From positions 124,001 to 188,000 of the forward strand of contig NZ_LQXO02000013.1 of NCBI RefSeq assembly GCF_001639065.2: 64,000 nucleotides of DNA, written 5' to 3'. Both the position numbers and the translations under genes were made by a program. Position 1 is the stretch's first letter. Each line of letters begins with the position of its first letter. This DNA comes from Vibrio barjaei. Lineage in GTDB: Bacteria > Pseudomonadota > Gammaproteobacteria > Enterobacterales > Vibrionaceae. The notes under the pieces were generated by a model that saw only the letters and a list, made by a program, of their open reading frames with translations, had not been told where the DNA came from and did no database searches. Positions 63,056 through 64,000 of this stretch are shown here, piece after piece.

Positions 63056-63372
63056 TCGTATTTATGGTATGAATTCATCGTTAATGATTAATGTGGTTTC
63101 ATTTATGATTAATTTGAATCAAAAATAGGTGTATAATCTATTTTTGTTATCGATTTGAGAATATTTTGTTCCGTAAATTAGCTTGTGGTTCAATTATGAT
63201 GTGATTCTCATCACTTCAAACTCTACTTTGACATTCCTCTGACAAAAATGATGCTCAACAAAATATGCTGAGCTCAGTTTTAGTGTGGCGTCTAAGGATG
63301 CTTGGCAGTGGCCTAAACGCTCGCACGTTAAATTAATGCCTTTTGGCATTCCTGTTCTATACGGAGCTTTTC
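63056..63372. other. Intergenic region upstream of the KdgM-like porin
   Basis: About 317 bases. It has a TATAAT hexamer at 63132-63137 and a CRP-like site at 63199-63215. No ORF is supported. Confidence 0.45.
63199..63215. promoter_or_regulatory. CRP-like site
   Basis: TGTGATTCTCATCACT matches TGTGA-N6-TCACA with one mismatch, about 158 bases before the porin start. Confidence 0.5.
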
Positions 63373-64000
63373 ATGAAAACTTTTAAAATGACATTAGCGG
63401 CGGCACTTGTTGCTGCTGTAGCCCTTCCTGCAAGCGCAAACTACGTTGACGTTCGTGGTGCTTACAAAACAGAAGCTAAAACTTACGAAACTCGTGTACG
63501 TGCTGGTTTTGACTTTGCAGAAGATTGGCAAATCCACCTTGAAGGTACTCAAGCTCAAGGTGATAAACTGTTTAGCAATTCTGGTAAAAGCGTTGCTGCA
63601 TTCGAAACAGAACTAAACTACAACTGGGCAATTAACGATAACTTCACGTTAACTCCTGGTTTCGTATACTGGAACGGTTCTGACCACATGGAATACCGTC
63701 CATACCTAAAAGCAACGTATGCTGAAGGCAACTTCTATACTGCAGCTCGTTACCGTTATCAAGCAGCGTCTAGCAGCACAAACTCAAATGAAAAAACAAA
63801 CGACACTAACCAAGTCGACCTATGGGTTGGTTATAACCTAAACGACTTCGCACTTGAGTATAACCCTGCTTACATCAACCAAAAAGACGGTGGTGCATAC
63901 ACAGGTAATGGTACTGATAAATCAGATACTAAGTGGGAACACACATTCCAAGTTAAGTACACTGGCTTTGAAACATGGGCTCCATACGTAGATTATCAGA
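63373..64000 (+). CDS. KdgM-like oligogalacturonate-type porin (N-terminal part)
   Basis: The gene runs off the right edge; 209 residues are visible. Signal peptide 1-22 (LPASA-NY), then alternating beta strands such as YVDVRGAYKTEAKTYETRVR and a C-terminal-ward FYTAARYRYQ. The pattern matches the KdgM family of small monomeric porins for acidic oligosaccharides. ATG at 63373 has CGGAG upstream. The exact substrate is unknown. Confidence 0.82.
   Translation, partial: MKTFKMTLAAALVAAVALPASANYVDVRGAYKTEAKTYETRVRAGFDFAEDWQIHLEGTQAQGDKLFSNSGKSVAAFETELNYNWAINDNFTLTPGFVYWNGSDHMEYRPYLKATYAEGNFYTAARYRYQAASSSTNSNEKTNDTNQVDLWVGYNLNDFALEYNPAYINQKDGGAYTGNGTDKSDTKWEHTFQVKYTGFETWAPYVDYQ

Overview
The window looks like a piece of a Vibrio (or close Vibrionaceae) genome. 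The ebgR/ebgA/ebgC, lamB-malM, glgX, NhaD, Dps, DUF1090, DUF2057 and KdgM-type genes all read as gammaproteobacterial, and gene density is high with moderate, locally AT-rich composition. The density of transporters, LysR regulators and accessory metabolism would fit a second chromosome. That placement is inference. I see no rRNA, tRNA, CRISPR array, integron cassette, prophage or insertion sequence.

Layout. 1-2 kb: end of a Grx2-like gene and an SDR divergent from a LysR gene. 2-6.8 kb: two complete two-component systems, one with an OmpR-type regulator and one whose regulator carries an ArsR-like winged helix, plus a DUF1090 gene. 7.5-14.5 kb: a complete nine-gene F1Fo ATP synthase operon (I-B-E-F-H-A-G-D-C) with a tenth unknown 71-aa gene, then a structured 3' region ending in a strong terminator. 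14.8-18.9 kb: GST, secreted EF-hand protein, Dps, nitroreductase, acyltransferase. 19.1-22 kb: an aaeXAB-like efflux operon. 22-27.4 kb: the least familiar locus, with a keto-acid decarboxylase-like enzyme, a LysR regulator, a MarC-family protein, two tandem paralogous 49-aa secreted peptides and an NRAMP-like transporter. A near-identical 28-bp element lies upstream of the decarboxylase and in the lysR/marC gap, which suggests one regulon. 27.7-30.2 kb: two overlapping tiny membrane-protein genes and an FMN-binding protein divergent from a MocR regulator. 30.3-36.8 kb: ebg system (permease, EbgC, EbgA, EbgR) with clear EbgR-type operators. 36.9-43 kb: isochorismatase/LysR, DUF1254, choloylglycine-hydrolase-like enzyme, Mpo1-like protein, NhaD. 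43.2-50.5 kb: SPOR-like protein, orphan nuclease-fold protein, thiE-thiM, AEC transporter, TetR plus hydrolase, SLC13 transporter with a hairpin-rich leader. 50.6-56.9 kb: SGNH esterase, DUF2057, PACE transporter, Omp85-type barrel, LysR, degenerate GGDEF protein. 57-64 kb: maltodextrin genes glgX / lamB-malM around a cluster of MalT-like boxes, a Sel1 protein and the start of a KdgM-like porin.

Genes that work together: the ATP synthase set; the ebg sugar locus; glgX-lamB-malM for maltodextrin; thiE-thiM for thiazole salvage; and, by inference, the LysR-linked decarboxylase/MarC/twin-peptide locus, my best candidate for an undescribed system. All starts, domains and sites come from reading the sequence. 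No database search was run.
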